Origin: Xylogone sp. PMI_703
Taxonomy: Eukaryota > Ascomycota > Leotiomycetes
DNA length: 64,000 nucleotides
Reading direction: 5' to 3'
Assembly: GCA_021399445.1 (NCBI GenBank)
Contig: JAJTUQ010000001.1
Span: 4,712,001 to 4,776,000, forward strand
Below are positions 47,869 through 59,439 of the stretch, in pieces; the stretch's first letter is position 1; each line of letters starts with the position of its first letter. The position numbers and the translations under genes were made by a program. Below the pieces are notes generated by a model that worked only from the letters and a program-made list of their open reading frames with translations, searched no databases and had not been told where the DNA came from.

Positions 47869-49298
47869 GATAGCTTATAGTCTACAGTGCGTACATATGT
47901 TTTATTAAGATAAGATTGAATAGGTTAACAAGTAGAGTCAGATAGAGATAATTAATACATAAATGAACCTCTTTGTATAGTAATAATTTTTATGTGATAG
48001 TAAGATGTAGCTGTGCGAAAATTCTCTGGTGTCGGTGGTGGTGGTCTGTGTGAAGTGAAAATAAGAAAATGACCAAGTGGATTTAAGTATACCCCAGATT
48101 TATCCTTGACCAGCGGCATCCTGCGAGATATCTATAGACACTTGATTTTGTAGCTTCACGTTAGCTTTCTATATCACAAATGTGAACAATGGTCTAAGAT
48201 TAGCTGGATTCCTACCTGGGAATCTGGAACTATACTGAAAGGTGCTCTTATTTGAGTCATAGGGAAAATAGAACATTGCTTCCGACGCACAGTTTAGAAG
48301 GTCTTAATAACTCTAATCTTCGAAGTTGTATACATCACCTCATGGCGTCGATTTCTATGTTTCTAGACCAACTGTGGAACTAAGTGGAATGCCTCGTTTT
48401 CCTAGTCTGCCCTTGCTCATACCAAAGCTCTGTGAAATTAACACCGTATTATCGATCTAAAATGATCCTCAATATCAATATAGATAAGTGGCAAGATGAT
48501 ACTATGCTAGTCACTAGATGCAATCTCAGATAAATGAACTTTAAAACCCCGGGATTTCAACGATAGAATTCGTTACCATGTGGCACTCAAGAAGCTTGAA
48601 AATCTGAAACAGATACTAATAATTCTAACTGAATAAACAATGAATACTTAATATCCATGTACTTGGACTAAATAATGAAATAGGTAGGTTCGCCGTGTCA
48701 GGAAGGCAGCTCGTCACCGTGAAGTAACTAGATAAACTGAGATATATCAATGCGTCAAACCCGATACATTTAGTTCGAGAAAGATAATCAGAACATAGCC
48801 ATGAGAAGTATAGTAGTCTATTGTTTCATGCAGTATTGGGAGAATATCTGACATAGGCCTGGTTAACGGATTTTGATCAACAAAATTACCGAAGCCGGTA
48901 GCCCTGGATGCTACACAGAACACCAGGACGTACCTGCTACCATGACTCTGCCGTCTTTTGAAATGATTGTATTGATTGGTATATGATCCTTGTCCAAGTA
49001 TGAGCGTGGACCAATACAAAAGCCTCCATGTATGCAAGTGGGCGTGCTGCTATTTTTTATGTACAAACTGGCGTTCACTGTTGGCGGTGTGTGTATGCAT
49101 ATGGGCGTGCTGGCAGAAGGCCCAAGCTCTACGAAGCAGCTTTTCCTGAATGTGAAGAAAATTTTCCAAAGTAATGGAAACCATCTGTCCTTTGATTTTT
49201 TTTGATCATTTCTGACATTCTGGACATTGCGACCAAAAACTCGAATATTGCAGAGCACCGATTTTAAGTTATTCATTCTTCATTCATCTACAGCTGCC

Positions 49299-50200
49299 AT
49301 GTCGGACTACAGCAACTCAAATTTCCACAATATCGGCGAAGTATTCCGCGATGATAGCTTTGAGAACCTCTCAAACGGAGACGGTTTCAATTTTAGTGAC
49401 TACCTCAACCTGGATGACGATGATCTAGACCTAGACGACGATGTGAGCCTAGACGGCAATTACGACAATTTTGCGGTTCCAACAACGGATATGGCACCAA
49501 GAAAACAACTAGAGGAATTGGTACATGATGTTCCTTCTCATTATTTCAACCATCTTGCTGTACGAGCCCAAGAAGCAGGAGGTTTTGTGAGCGCTGGTAG
49601 TCTGAGCAGCTTTCCTCAGGGCAACAACGCAGCCAGAATCAGCCCAACGCGAGATAGCCATCAGAGAATCCGGGATGGCGCCGTAGATGCTACAAGTGGA
49701 GCCGGAAAGGCAGTAGACAACGAACTGGGTGTGGTTCTTCAGCCGGCTGCGCTGGACTATGAAGAGATGCAGAGATCAGATCATGTTTTCCCTGATTTGG
49801 TTGGTGATGGGCGTCAGGAATCTGACTCCACTACTAACCGATCACGGTAAGTTTTTTTTATTATTTCTTTTCCGCTAACGATTGGTTGGTTATGAGCCTC
49901 ACTGCGGACCCAACGTCAACCTCTGATGGTCGATGCACATGGCCAAGGTGCACATCCATTGCTAAGTCCAGGGCAGCTTCCCGCTTGGGCCCCCACCTTA
50001 CGAACTGTCACACGGAGCCCCTTATGTGCATTGTGGAGGGCTGCACGTACAAGAAACCGTTTGGCAGAAAAGGCGATCTCCAGCGACACATTCGATCAGT
50101 ACATGGACCGCGTAAATTTACCTGTTCGACCTGTGGTAAGACATTCAGTCGCAAAGACCATCTACAGAATCATATCAGGAGCCAACATGCCACTCACTGA
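49299..50200 (+). CDS. C2H2 zinc-finger protein (intact)
   Basis: Probable DNA-binding regulator, 283 residues. Exons 49299-49846 and 49897-50200, with a 50-nt intron containing GCTAAC. The N-terminal part is highly acidic (DDDDLDLDDD) and resembles an activation or interaction region. The C-terminal exon has three zinc fingers: an atypical first (CTWPRC, ending HLTNCH), then CIVEGCTYKKPFGRKGD with HIRSVH, and CSTCGKTFSRKDHLQNH with HIRSQH. The last two are in standard tandem arrangement near the C-terminus. Exon 1 has a decayed paralogous copy about 2.1 kb upstream. Confidence 0.82.
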
Positions 50201-51628
50201 TGCTGTAGGTGCTGGGATAACCCGATCACTTTATAGTGAATCACTTCCACATCCCTCCTTCATTTAATATAGTTATCGTTAGAAATCGAAGGGGGAGTTC
50301 TTGTAGAAGAAGCAATATAGTCATTTAGATCTATTCTTTGGCATCATAAACAATCATCAAGAAGCACTTATAAAAGTAAAAAAGTATCGCTTAGGTGACA
50401 CGGGGATGCACTTGATGCTACTATGTACTGTACAATAGCTCCTGAGAAACCAGAGCATAACTCTACTTAGACTAGAGATCAGTGAACTAGCCGGGCAACA
50501 GTGGAGATGGATAATGCTAGTTCTAACTGTTGTACTTACTCTAGAAAGTGTATTTTACTAAACTCAGATAAATATAACTACTCAATGCTATACATTGCTG
50601 GCATTTTGCATGCTGCTAGTGGGCGATTGCGCCAGCCGGGAGCTAAAATAGTGGCCCTACTTTAACTGCGGAAACCAACTTAGGCTCCGTTCAGGCGTGA
50701 CATCGCTGACGGTCCCCCAAGCGAGTCACAGTGGTTAACACAATGCACTATAGGCCCTGTGCGCTGATGGAAAGCTTAATACGGGGAGTACTGACCAGTA
50801 ATCTTTGTAGCATTCATGAAAGTTGGCACTGTCTATCGGTACTACGGTATACCAAACCCAAAGAGCATATGAGGCTCTGAAAATAGAATTGATTCTACGT
50901 TGGTAATAGTTGAAGAGACATAATCGCACTATGGCAGAGAGTTGATTTGATGCTGTTGAAGTGTTCTGGTTGAAATAATAGAGGCTCTGGGGCACCAATG
51001 GATTCCAATGGCAGACCTAGGGACTCCCTCGGACACAAAACCACGTCATTCCTATGAGCTCTCCTTATCTTCCCGCGTCTACATCTGCTCGTATGCGATC
51101 CTACTGCTTCGCTCTTTTCACTTCGAGTCTAATATGAGACGGATACTCCGTTCCCTGGCACCAGCTGACGTATTACCCCACCCATGGCTGCGGACCATAT
51201 GGCGAGGCTGTGACGAGCCAAGTGGGACGCAATACAGAGAATGTTGGTTCCAGCAATTTTCTGAGAGACCAACACGGGCATAAGCCTACCGGGTATAGCG
51301 GACCACCAAATACAGGCAGATTTATTCGTATCCTAAGCAGTACCCATGCAGAGAGGCAATGCTGAGGAACGCCACGTTCCAGATGCAGAAGTTCCAAAGC
51401 CAGAAATGCCTTCCCCCCAGCCTCGTCACGCAGATGGCGAGGATGTACCTGGCAAGAAGGCCCTGACATGTACCGTGCGCAGCGTAGAGACTCTGAGCTG
51501 TTCCTATTAGTGATCCCGCCAGCCAGGATGGAGTCCCTTCATAAGTAGGCTGGCTGAACCGTTCATTGTTCTGACTTCTAGCCTATAGCAAGACCATCTA
51601 CAGCCAACCAATAGTAGTATTATTTAAG
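50201..51628. other. Intergenic, no gene recognised
   Basis: No supported gene; minus-strand frames at 50735-50998 and 51173-51469 lack motifs. Confidence 0.45.
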
Positions 51629-53506
51629 ATGTCTGTTATATATATTTCAGACTCCGAAAGTGACGGAGATTACGGAGAGAGAGCCTCTTTTTCACCATCG
51701 GCTTCTACCCCACCGCCGCTCATACCGGATCGCACGCCCTCGAGCAACGGGTCCGATGCCTCACCGCATAGCGGATACGCTGCCACTCCAACTAGAAAAC
51801 TCGGGAGAACACAGTATTTTGATATACCCGTAGATATATCACAGGACCAAGAGGATTACGAAGCCGATGTGTACGGCACAGGCGACGTGAACGTAAAACT
51901 CAACCCAGCAAAGGTCAAAAGGGCAGCAGAGTATTATCAGGCTCCTTTCAATTCCATCAAGAGCCAACAGCGTGGACACACTCCAGCTGAAAACTGCGAC
52001 GAAAGCAGACCAAGAGGCCATGGCAAAATCTTTGATAATGTGCAGCTCGACGATCTTACGGCCGGATTAAGGAAAATCAGTCTCGGCAATGATGGCCGAC
52101 AGAAGAGAACACCAATACCCAGCCCAACGAGAACAACCAAGCCCGCAGCTCGGACGAGAAAAGATGAAAGTTTATCATCTAATGATGCTGGCTCCGAGTC
52201 CAAGAGAGAACAGACGCGCCATGAGCTCATCCCAAGGAAAGCGAGCACGCCGTGCACGCCTACATCCGATACTCAGGCCAGTGGGATGGGTGTTGACATT
52301 CCTAGGCCTGCAACACCACCACTTAAATCCATACCAGGATCCTATGTGGACACTCCAGCTTTCACTCGTTCAGAGCCCATTTTAGCTGCAAAAGTCCCCA
52401 ATAAGCGGAAGGTGCGGGCCGGGCCAGTGCGCTCCACTTCTAACGTCACTGGTGGCGATCGTACCAGCAGCTCCAGGATTGCAAAAACGTCTCGATCGCC
52501 ACCATCATCGACTAATCAGCGAGTTGGAGAACGTTCGACAGAATCTGGGCCTAAAACTAATACTCCACAAGATAAGGTTTCTGATACACCAGACTCAACG
52601 CCATCTTCCACTCGAAGCAGCCCAGACCCTCCCAAGTCATCTAACAGAACCCGCAAGTCGTTTACGAAAGAAGTCAAGCCACCAGAATTCACTAACTACT
52701 ATGAATACGAGGACACTCCCCACCAGGTCGAAGTATCGATAATAAATTTCCTAAAAACACGGCATTCCAAGAATCTCCCAAGTAAGGCACTCCAAAAGAG
52801 CGCGAGAGCAGAGGGTTACATCTATATATTTACGTCTTTGTTGACGCCTGGGCACTACAAGATTGGACGAACCAAACAAGCACCCCGGGCTCGTGTAGCA
52901 CAATGGGACAAGTGCAGACTCAATCCAATCCAAATCTCCGATGATAAAGATAAATACTTTGCGCTGTATTATCTCGTCGAGGAGCTTATACAGATTGAAT
53001 TACATAATGAAAGGAGGAAATACACCTGTGGAGAGTGTCGAAGACAGCATAGACAACACGAAAGGAAAAATGTTCCGTTTCAAGCGATGACAGGTAAAAA
53101 GGAGAATTCCGAGCACGGCGAATGGTATTGCATCTCCGAGAAGAGAGCATTACACCTCGTGAACCGCTGGAGAGATTGGATTCGTAACTTCGATCCCTAT
53201 TCTGCCGATATGACACTCCGTGATCGTTGGGCCTGGAAGCTGGGGAGGGCGAATGGCTCCTTGGAGCCTGTTGACTGGGATAAATGGACGAAGTGGGACA
53301 ATGTCGATGAGGTGTTGTTCCAGCTTGACTATTTCCATAGTATTCCTAAGGCTATCGTGCCAGATTTGATGGAGTTGGTTAGGAAGTATCCCATTCAGGT
53401 ACTGTTTATGGCGATGCTTGTTATTTTGAAGTATATATATGGCATTGGTATTTTGTATAGTACGATTGGGATGTATGTAGTGTGGATATGGTTTAAGGGG
53501 AAGTGA
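51629..53506 (+). CDS. T5orf172-domain protein with C-terminal membrane segments
   Basis: Intronless, 625 residues. A long disordered, Ser/Thr/Pro-rich N-terminus (about 1-360) precedes a domain resembling the phage T5 Orf172 DNA-binding / GIY-YIG-like domain (about 385-510: GYIYIFTSLLTPGHYKIGRT, then RVAQWDKCRLNP). A cysteine set (CGECRRQH) lies inside it. Two hydrophobic segments end the protein (VLFMAMLVILKYIYGIGIL and TIGMYVVWIWF). The N-terminus begins VIYISDSESDGD, which fits a SUMO-interacting motif (hydrophobic core then acidic run). This domain occurs in many fungal proteins of unknown role; its nuclease activity is not established. Start is the first ATG before the SIM-like motif. 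Confidence 0.78.
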   Translation: MSVIYISDSESDGDYGERASFSPSASTPPPLIPDRTPSSNGSDASPHSGYAATPTRKLGRTQYFDIPVDISQDQEDYEADVYGTGDVNVKLNPAKVKRAAEYYQAPFNSIKSQQRGHTPAENCDESRPRGHGKIFDNVQLDDLTAGLRKISLGNDGRQKRTPIPSPTRTTKPAARTRKDESLSSNDAGSESKREQTRHELIPRKASTPCTPTSDTQASGMGVDIPRPATPPLKSIPGSYVDTPAFTRSEPILAAKVPNKRKVRAGPVRSTSNVTGGDRTSSSRIAKTSRSPPSSTNQRVGERSTESGPKTNTPQDKVSDTPDSTPSSTRSSPDPPKSSNRTRKSFTKEVKPPEFTNYYEYEDTPHQVEVSIINFLKTRHSKNLPSKALQKSARAEGYIYIFTSLLTPGHYKIGRTKQAPRARVAQWDKCRLNPIQISDDKDKYFALYYLVEELIQIELHNERRKYTCGECRRQHRQHERKNVPFQAMTGKKENSEHGEWYCISEKRALHLVNRWRDWIRNFDPYSADMTLRDRWAWKLGRANGSLEPVDWDKWTKWDNVDEVLFQLDYFHSIPKAIVPDLMELVRKYPIQVLFMAMLVILKYIYGIGILYSTIGMYVVWIWFKGK

Positions 53507-54016
53507 TTGATTCCCAAGTATATACTATGATTAATGACTGTAGAATTATAATTTAACACCGATATCTTAAGCCAGCAGCAAACTGAGAACTGATCTGGAG
53601 TAGTACTTCCTAAATTAGAGCAGCTGATTGTTTAACTACTTGCCTTCTGAGGGTGCAATCTCCCCTGTTCCAAGAGTCGGTCCCAACAACCACCAGTACA
53701 GGGAGTTAGAACAATGGGCCTGCAACACAACCCAACGATACCATCTAAATGAATTATTCATTGGTATATTGTAACACAGTTTAACTCAACTATGACTCTA
53801 CGCCATGATCTCAACTAAGGACCGGTGATAGCGCATACCTCCTTCGTCCAGCTCGTCCGGCTGGTATAACCACCAAACCGACATCGCAACTAACATATTA
53901 GTGCAAGCTAAACAGTATAGTATAAGAAAGATATAAGATACTCCTACAATGGAAACACGCAACGAACCCTCAAGCACATAGCTAAACTCAGTACTATCTA
54001 CAGAGTCTAACAAAAA
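53507..54016. other. Intergenic spacer
   Basis: No recognisable gene; the minus-strand frames at 53798-54267 run partly over the NmrA pseudogene and are shadows. Confidence 0.5.
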
Positions 54017-55236
54017 ATGGCCACCTACAAAACCGTAACCATCTGCGGCGTAAGTCCCATACCAACCTACTAAACTCCAAATACAGCATAAACCAAACTC
54101 CAAACTGATATTCCCATCACCAAAGCCCTCCTCGCCGCAAGCTTCACTGTCACGGCCCTCACCCGCAACCTCCCAGAGACAAACCCACCCCAACCCACAG
54201 CCACAACCTCAAACTTCCGCACCTTCCAAACAGACCACACCCGCTCCCTCCTCCCCCTCCTCCCCAATCAAGACGTCATTATCTCAACCATCAGCGACAC
54301 AGCACCCCTGCAACTGCACCTGGACCTCATCGACGCGCTGTCGCCGCGGGAGTGAAGCGGTTCATCCCGAGTGACTTTGCTTTTAATTCCGCCTCGGTGG
54401 AGACCATGAGCGAGATGGAGAGGATGGTGCCTGAGTTGGCGAGGAGGTTAGTGGCCGAAGAGGAGTGTGGTGGAGGATTTGCGTAAGAGAGCTGAGGACA
54501 GTGGTGGGAAGGGGGTAGGGTTCACGTGGAGTACGATTGGACGGGGCCGTTGGTTGATTGGGTGAGATTTCTGGGCTCTATTTTCGTTGTGTTTATCTCT
54601 TTTAGTTATTGCTTAGTTTTAATTGTGAGACTTTGAAATCTAAGCTCAGTTCAGGGCTAAAGGGGGGTGGGTGAGAAGTGAGAAACGCTTTGCTGATACC
54701 TATCCCAACAATACAGACTCTCGAACCCTCCTAGGCATCTCTATCCCCCAAACCTCCGCCGTCATAATCGACTCCGGAAACGAGCCCTACATGACCACCG
54801 CCCGCGCCCAGATTGCCTGCGTCATAATCCGCGTGCTGCAGAGCCCCGGTAGCACAGCGAACCAGTACCTCTCCATCACGTCCTTCATCACGACGCAGAA
54901 CCAGCTCGCAGAACCAGCTGTTGGAGAGCCTCGAGAGAGCTACGGGGGACTCATCGAACTGGAGGGTTGAGAGGGTGGGTGCGGAGTAGAGGATGACGGA
55001 TGGGTTGGCGTTGCTGGATAAGGGGCATATCAGGGCGTTTGGGCGTTTTTGGAATATTTGGTGTCATGCGGAGGGGAGGGGACATGTTTTGGGGGAGGAA
55101 AAACTAGGGAATGGGGTCTTGGGGCTTGAGAGGGAGGATTTGGATAAGGCGGTTAGGGAGGTTGTTGGTGCTGTGCTAGGAGGTAGTCGGTATTTGGCTA
55201 GAATGAGGCTCTGTCTTGGAGGTTATCAAGGTTAGA
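54017..55236 (+). pseudogene. NmrA-like / isoflavone-reductase family pseudogene
   Basis: Remnant of a NAD(P)-binding NmrA-like oxidoreductase. It opens with MATYKTVTICG and a GTAAGT donor, but the next coding stretch starts at IPITKALLAASFTVTALTR, so the nucleotide-binding GxxGxxG segment is not found. Family segments then continue in shifting frames: DVIISTISDTAPLQ, VKRFIPSDFAFN (after a one-base loss near 54337), VVEDLRKRAEDSG (after an extra base near 54463), FTWSTIG and GPLVDW (split near 54541). After a probable intron come ITSFITTQNQL and LGNGVLGLEREDL. At least three frame breaks and the missing fold core mean it is not functional. No direct partner recognised nearby. Confidence 0.8.
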
Positions 55237-55844
55237 TGAGGATAGTATGGTTGACTATTCCAACAGTCACTCGGAATTTCCCGCCTATTATAAAATAATA
55301 TATTATTGACTCCAGCAAACCATCGAATATCTAACTATTTCCCTTATATTTAGTTACGTTGTAATAGTCAAACTGTGTAGCAATTTACTCAAATATAACT
55401 AGCTCAAAAAGGAGGTAAATGATGACCAAAGATCATCCGCCGGGGTACCTCAAGGCCCCACAGTCTCAGGCTTTACAAAGCTCAAAGCTTAGGCCTACAG
55501 CATGGGCTGTACCGTATCTTTATGGGTAACACCTTAAAGCCGTTGGCCTCTTTAGCATACGTACAGGCCTAAGGCCCTGTAAGTGCAACCTTGTGGGTCT
55601 AAGCCTGTAACTACCAGTGGAGTGGATAAGCTCAAGTCTTTATAATATATTGGTAAGAGATGAAGATTTGAGTTCTAATGTCGTGGATGTACCTCACAAA
55701 AACGGGTATAATCTTCATTACTATTTCTGCAAAAGTATAATACACAAATTAGATAGATATCCAACTCTAAAGACCCCTCGCTTTTCCAAAAAAAATAAAT
55801 AAAATAAAATAAAGAGGCAACAAAAACAAAAGGAACCAGTTGCA
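55237..55844. other. Intergenic with a foldback-element copy
   Basis: AT-rich spacer containing foldback copy B (annotated). The 55617-55802 frame has no support. Confidence 0.5.
55451..55612. mobile_element. Foldback (MITE-like) element, copy B
   Basis: Shares the core catgggctgtaccgtatc and the flanks ggcctacag and tttagcatacgtacaggc with copy A, in the same order. The inverted arms (caaggcc...ggcctacag against gtacaggcctaaggcc) are weaker than in copy A, so this copy is more decayed. Confidence 0.6.
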
Positions 55845-57644
55845 TCAAGACAGCTCATATCTATGTTCCGTCGTGTCTGCCTCCACTGGCTCAGGCCCCC
55901 CGGAACTATGTTGAGAGGCAGGTACATAACTATGCTGAGAAGCAGGTGGATATTGCTGTGTATCCGGTTTGAGTGCAGGAGGGAGTACAGAGGGTTTAAG
56001 TTCGTGCTGGGACATTTGCTGAGGTGCCGTGGCGTAATTAGGAGCTTGGGATGCTCGACGACGTCTCCAGAAGAAGAAACCTGCTGCCGCTCCTATGGCA
56101 ATGACACCTAGGGCGACACCGACTCCGATGCCGGCTTTGGCACCGGATGAGAGGCCGGATGACGTGTTGGGCGTCATGCTTCCGCTTGGCTTGGAAGTCT
56201 CGCTTGAGGTGGAATTACTCGATGTGGGCGTCGATTCTTTGAGGTCCGTCCAGTATCCTTTCCATGTTGCCGCCCAGTCACTTGATGACCCGGTGATGCT
56301 TGTGTCATCGTTACCGATTGCTATAATGTTAAGTTGGGTAGGCGTGTTAGGGCCCGGTGCTTGGGCCAACCACCATGCTGCAGAGCCGTTGAAGCCGTTC
56401 CAATTGACTCCTACAAAGGCGGCTTGTAGGAATGATCGACCTAGCTGGTAGTAGGTAGCTTCCTCTGCTTTACAGGGGAAGTAAGTGGTAGGAGTCGTTG
56501 TCAGGGGAGCAGTGAGAGTCAAGTTTAGAAGTCTGAAGGGTACGTTGATAGTGAAGTTATCGTTGGCGGACTCACTGGCCCGGAAGGTAAAGGTGAGAGC
56601 GGATGGAGAAGAGGTAATCCTCTCATACTGAGGATCTGAGGTGTCCCAGAAATAGAGTCCATATTTGGCCTGGTATTTCACTGGGAGGTATGATGCAATG
56701 GCATCACAGGTGCTTTTTGGTAGATGAAGATAGGGAGCCAGAGAGTTGATTGCCACAGGGAGAGAATCCGAGATAGATGAGTTCCCCGAAGCAAGCAGTC
56801 CATCGACGTTAGTGGAGTTGAATGGAGATTCTCCCGACACGACTGTTAGGCCAACATCAAGCATGTCAATGGATCCTTGAGAATCGGGATAGCCTTGCTG
56901 CGTGGACACCGTGCCCAAGACTCGATTCCGATCGAAGCCACCAAAATAGAGCGAGGGCGCAATCTTGGGCGAAACAGCACCAATATGCATGCCGTAGGCG
57001 TTGGAAGAGAGGATCTTGTTCGAAGGTGCCTCGGTGGTGAGCCATCCGGGTAGAAGAGTTGCGTTGAAAGCAGGGCGTGAATCGCCGTAGCCAAAGGTCT
57101 GGTTTATCGTGTTCGGTGCTCCCAGACCCAGCGAACCTACCGAAAGCGGATAGGTTGAGCCATCTGGCAGAGTGCCCCAGATAGATTCATGAATGGCCAT
57201 GTTCATATCGACGAGCGTCTCCATGGAATTGCCTATATCCCAGCTATCTGTCCCAATAATAGAGGGTTCGCCGCCCATCTGCAAAGTTCCTCCCGAGAAA
57301 TCGACGCCGCCCTCAAGACTGACGTTTCCGAACGCAGACGTGTCGGAGAGAGTGTAATCGTACAGTCCGGCCGATTGTGCGTAGCAGACGTCTCCCAACG
57401 AGGCATTGCTACAGATCCTGGGGGAGAGGATATGGCTGGACCACGAACCTCCCGGGTACAGACTGACGATGGTATCGCTAGATCCAATCTTGATCTGAAC
57501 GGCTTGCCATGGGCCATCAGGACCAAAAGACAGTGACGACCAAGTCATAGGGAAGGTGTTGGCGGCATTAACGGTAGTCGTAGTTGCCCACAGCGCGACG
57601 GCAGCGCGGAGCACACATGATGATGCCCACGGGGAGCCCGCCAT
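55845..57644 (-). CDS. Aspartic-protease-like surface protein without the catalytic Asp residues
   Basis: Secreted, single-pass membrane protein with a pepsin-like (A1) fold. Intronless, 599 residues: signal peptide to about residue 28, extracellular domain to about 460, Ser/Thr-rich stalk, membrane helix (about 504-526), RRRR and a 73-residue polar cytosolic tail. At the first active-site position the sequence is SLYPGGSWS (residues 61-69) instead of DTGS, and at the second it is INSLAPYLHLP (N300) instead of a D[ST]G-like site. Several N-glycosylation sequons are present. Proteolysis is therefore unlikely; a sensory or binding role is possible but inferred. No damage to the reading frame. 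Confidence 0.82.
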   Translation of the reverse strand: MAGSPWASSCVLRAAVALWATTTTVNAANTFPMTWSSLSFGPDGPWQAVQIKIGSSDTIVSLYPGGSWSSHILSPRICSNASLGDVCYAQSAGLYDYTLSDTSAFGNVSLEGGVDFSGGTLQMGGEPSIIGTDSWDIGNSMETLVDMNMAIHESIWGTLPDGSTYPLSVGSLGLGAPNTINQTFGYGDSRPAFNATLLPGWLTTEAPSNKILSSNAYGMHIGAVSPKIAPSLYFGGFDRNRVLGTVSTQQGYPDSQGSIDMLDVGLTVVSGESPFNSTNVDGLLASGNSSISDSLPVAINSLAPYLHLPKSTCDAIASYLPVKYQAKYGLYFWDTSDPQYERITSSPSALTFTFRASESANDNFTINVPFRLLNLTLTAPLTTTPTTYFPCKAEEATYYQLGRSFLQAAFVGVNWNGFNGSAAWWLAQAPGPNTPTQLNIIAIGNDDTSITGSSSDWAATWKGYWTDLKESTPTSSNSTSSETSKPSGSMTPNTSSGLSSGAKAGIGVGVALGVIAIGAAAGFFFWRRRRASQAPNYATAPQQMSQHELKPSVLPPALKPDTQQYPPASQHSYVPASQHSSGGPEPVEADTTEHRYELS

Positions 57645-59439
57645 GCTTGCTTTCTTTCCTTCTTTCCTCCTCTACTCTTCTCTTTTCTCTTGCTATTATC
57701 TCAGACACACATATACCAAAATAGAAGTTTGAAAAAATGAGAGAAAACGAAACTATCGCAATAATGAATGTCAAAGACCAAGGCAGATGACAGCACCGAA
57801 GGTGGCCAAAGGCATATCGTGATCTCGAGAGATGATGCTCTTCAGGCAAGAAAAGCAAGGAAAATGGAAGGAAAAGGGAAAAGAGAGAAAGAGAGAGGGC
57901 AGACAGGAGGGGCGAAGGGCATTAGAGGCAGTCAGCCTTAAAGATTGTGCTAACCCGGGCCGTATGTAGCATTCCTCGTGAGCAGAAGCAGTCTAATTCG
58001 TGGGGACAGAGAAGGATGAGAGTCCAGGCTGGGGGACTAGAGTGTCGATTGGGTCTGGCGGTGCTCTCCCATGCGTCGCACTGGCACAGCAGAGAGGCAA
58101 TCTCCTCAGTGCAGGCTTGGTGCAGGAGGGGACATCCACCACGCCATGGACACCAGTTCCTGGACTGGGAAGTGAGACGCAGTTGTGTCAGGGTTGGAAT
58201 CTTGTCTTGTGGCAGTTTCAGCCGCAAGGGACCAGGGCGCTTGTATGGTGCTTACGTGTGTGAAGGTGCTGATAATAGCGATTTGTGGTACTTGAAGCCT
58301 CATAGCGGTAACTCAAATGACTATCTGCCAGGCACAGTATGGAGCATCTGGACGGCATTTTGGAAGAGAGCGATCCTCCCAAGGTCGTTGGTTATTCTCT
58401 TCCATCTGTTTCTCTTCTTGCTTGCTCCGAGAATCAGAGTGAGTTCTCTGCTATCTTCATCTCATCTCGCAATTCTCCTCCACACAGTAATCTATGATTA
58501 AGGAATCCTTTTGCCGCCGAGCTTTCCCCAGGGGTAAAAGCTAAAAGCTACCGATGTTTACCGCGCGGACCGGCACGGGCTGATTGGTCAGCCGAGCTCC
58601 AGCCACCGAACCCCAGCCGCAGCACACAAGCGAGACAAGCCTCCAACGGGGGCGGCGTCGCTCCGATCCTAGAAATGGTGAAAATGGGCGGAAAGGGTTA
58701 CACTTGGGGGTTCATCATCACCACAACTGTCGCAGATTGCTACCACAGAAGTAGAAAGGCTTGCCAGCGCTCCGTCAGCACCAGCACTGCGACTCGCTCG
58801 CGATGTACGTAAAGGGCAGCCAGACTCTCCACCGTGCCGCAGGGAGTGATGAAAAGATCTGCTCATTCTTCCCTTTTGCAAAGGCGGGACTGCGTGAAGT
58901 TGCGATTTGACTCGCCCACTGCTGACAGCTGTGCCTCCCAGGGCTGCAGCAGCAAGGGCTTGTTCCCTGGCCAAGTCCCGCGGCTTCATGCAGCATCGGG
59001 GCTGAACTCAGGCTTGGTCGCGTTCTCATACCAGTGCTGGACCAGTGCTGTACGGCCGTACAGCGAGACTGTGTACCTATCCGGTTCAGAGTTAATTACA
59101 GAACAAGGGCGGCGGGGGCGATGGTGACAGGCTGCTCACGGGAGTTGCCAGATGGCCCTACCCGGCTTGAGCTTCTGCTGCTACTGTTGCTGCTGCGACG
59201 CCAAACTTTCCCCATTTCTTAATTAAGACTTTGCCAAGAAGAGGACAGAATGCGAGGCTTTTGCCAGATGCGTGAAGTTCAGGTTATGATCTCACAAATC
59301 TCCATGCCATAATTTCTTCAATTACATAGCGCTTACAGTACTCGTGTTTTGGGTTTCGCCCCAGGCTACTCTCTCGCTCTCTCTCATTCTCTCTCCTTGC
59401 CCGAGTCATTTCGCCAAAGAGGTAGAGGAGTTGGACGAG
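57645..59439. promoter_or_regulatory. Divergent intergenic region of two surface/Golgi protein genes
   Basis: About 1.8 kb. Pyrimidine-rich stretches flank both ends (57651-57700 upstream of the protease-like gene; ctctctcgctctctctc at about 59368, ahead of the glycosyltransferase ATG). The ORF at 57947-58501 shows no family signal. Presumed promoters for both genes. Confidence 0.5.

Larger units (their letters stand above)
46884..49298. other. Repeat-rich intergenic region
   Basis: About 2.4 kb upstream of the C2H2 gene. It holds a decayed copy of that gene's first exon, an 11-bp minisatellite and a foldback element (each annotated), then about 1.4 kb without recognisable content. The minus-strand ORF at 48911-49276 has no support. 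Confidence 0.55.

Noticed and set aside
48911..49276. 121-codon minus-strand ORF near the C2H2 gene
   Set aside because: No motif; it overlaps the probable promoter of the C2H2 gene on the other strand.
57947..58501. 184-codon plus-strand ORF between the protease-like and glycosyltransferase genes
   Set aside because: No recognisable domain, unusual residue composition and no splice partner; region fits a promoter.
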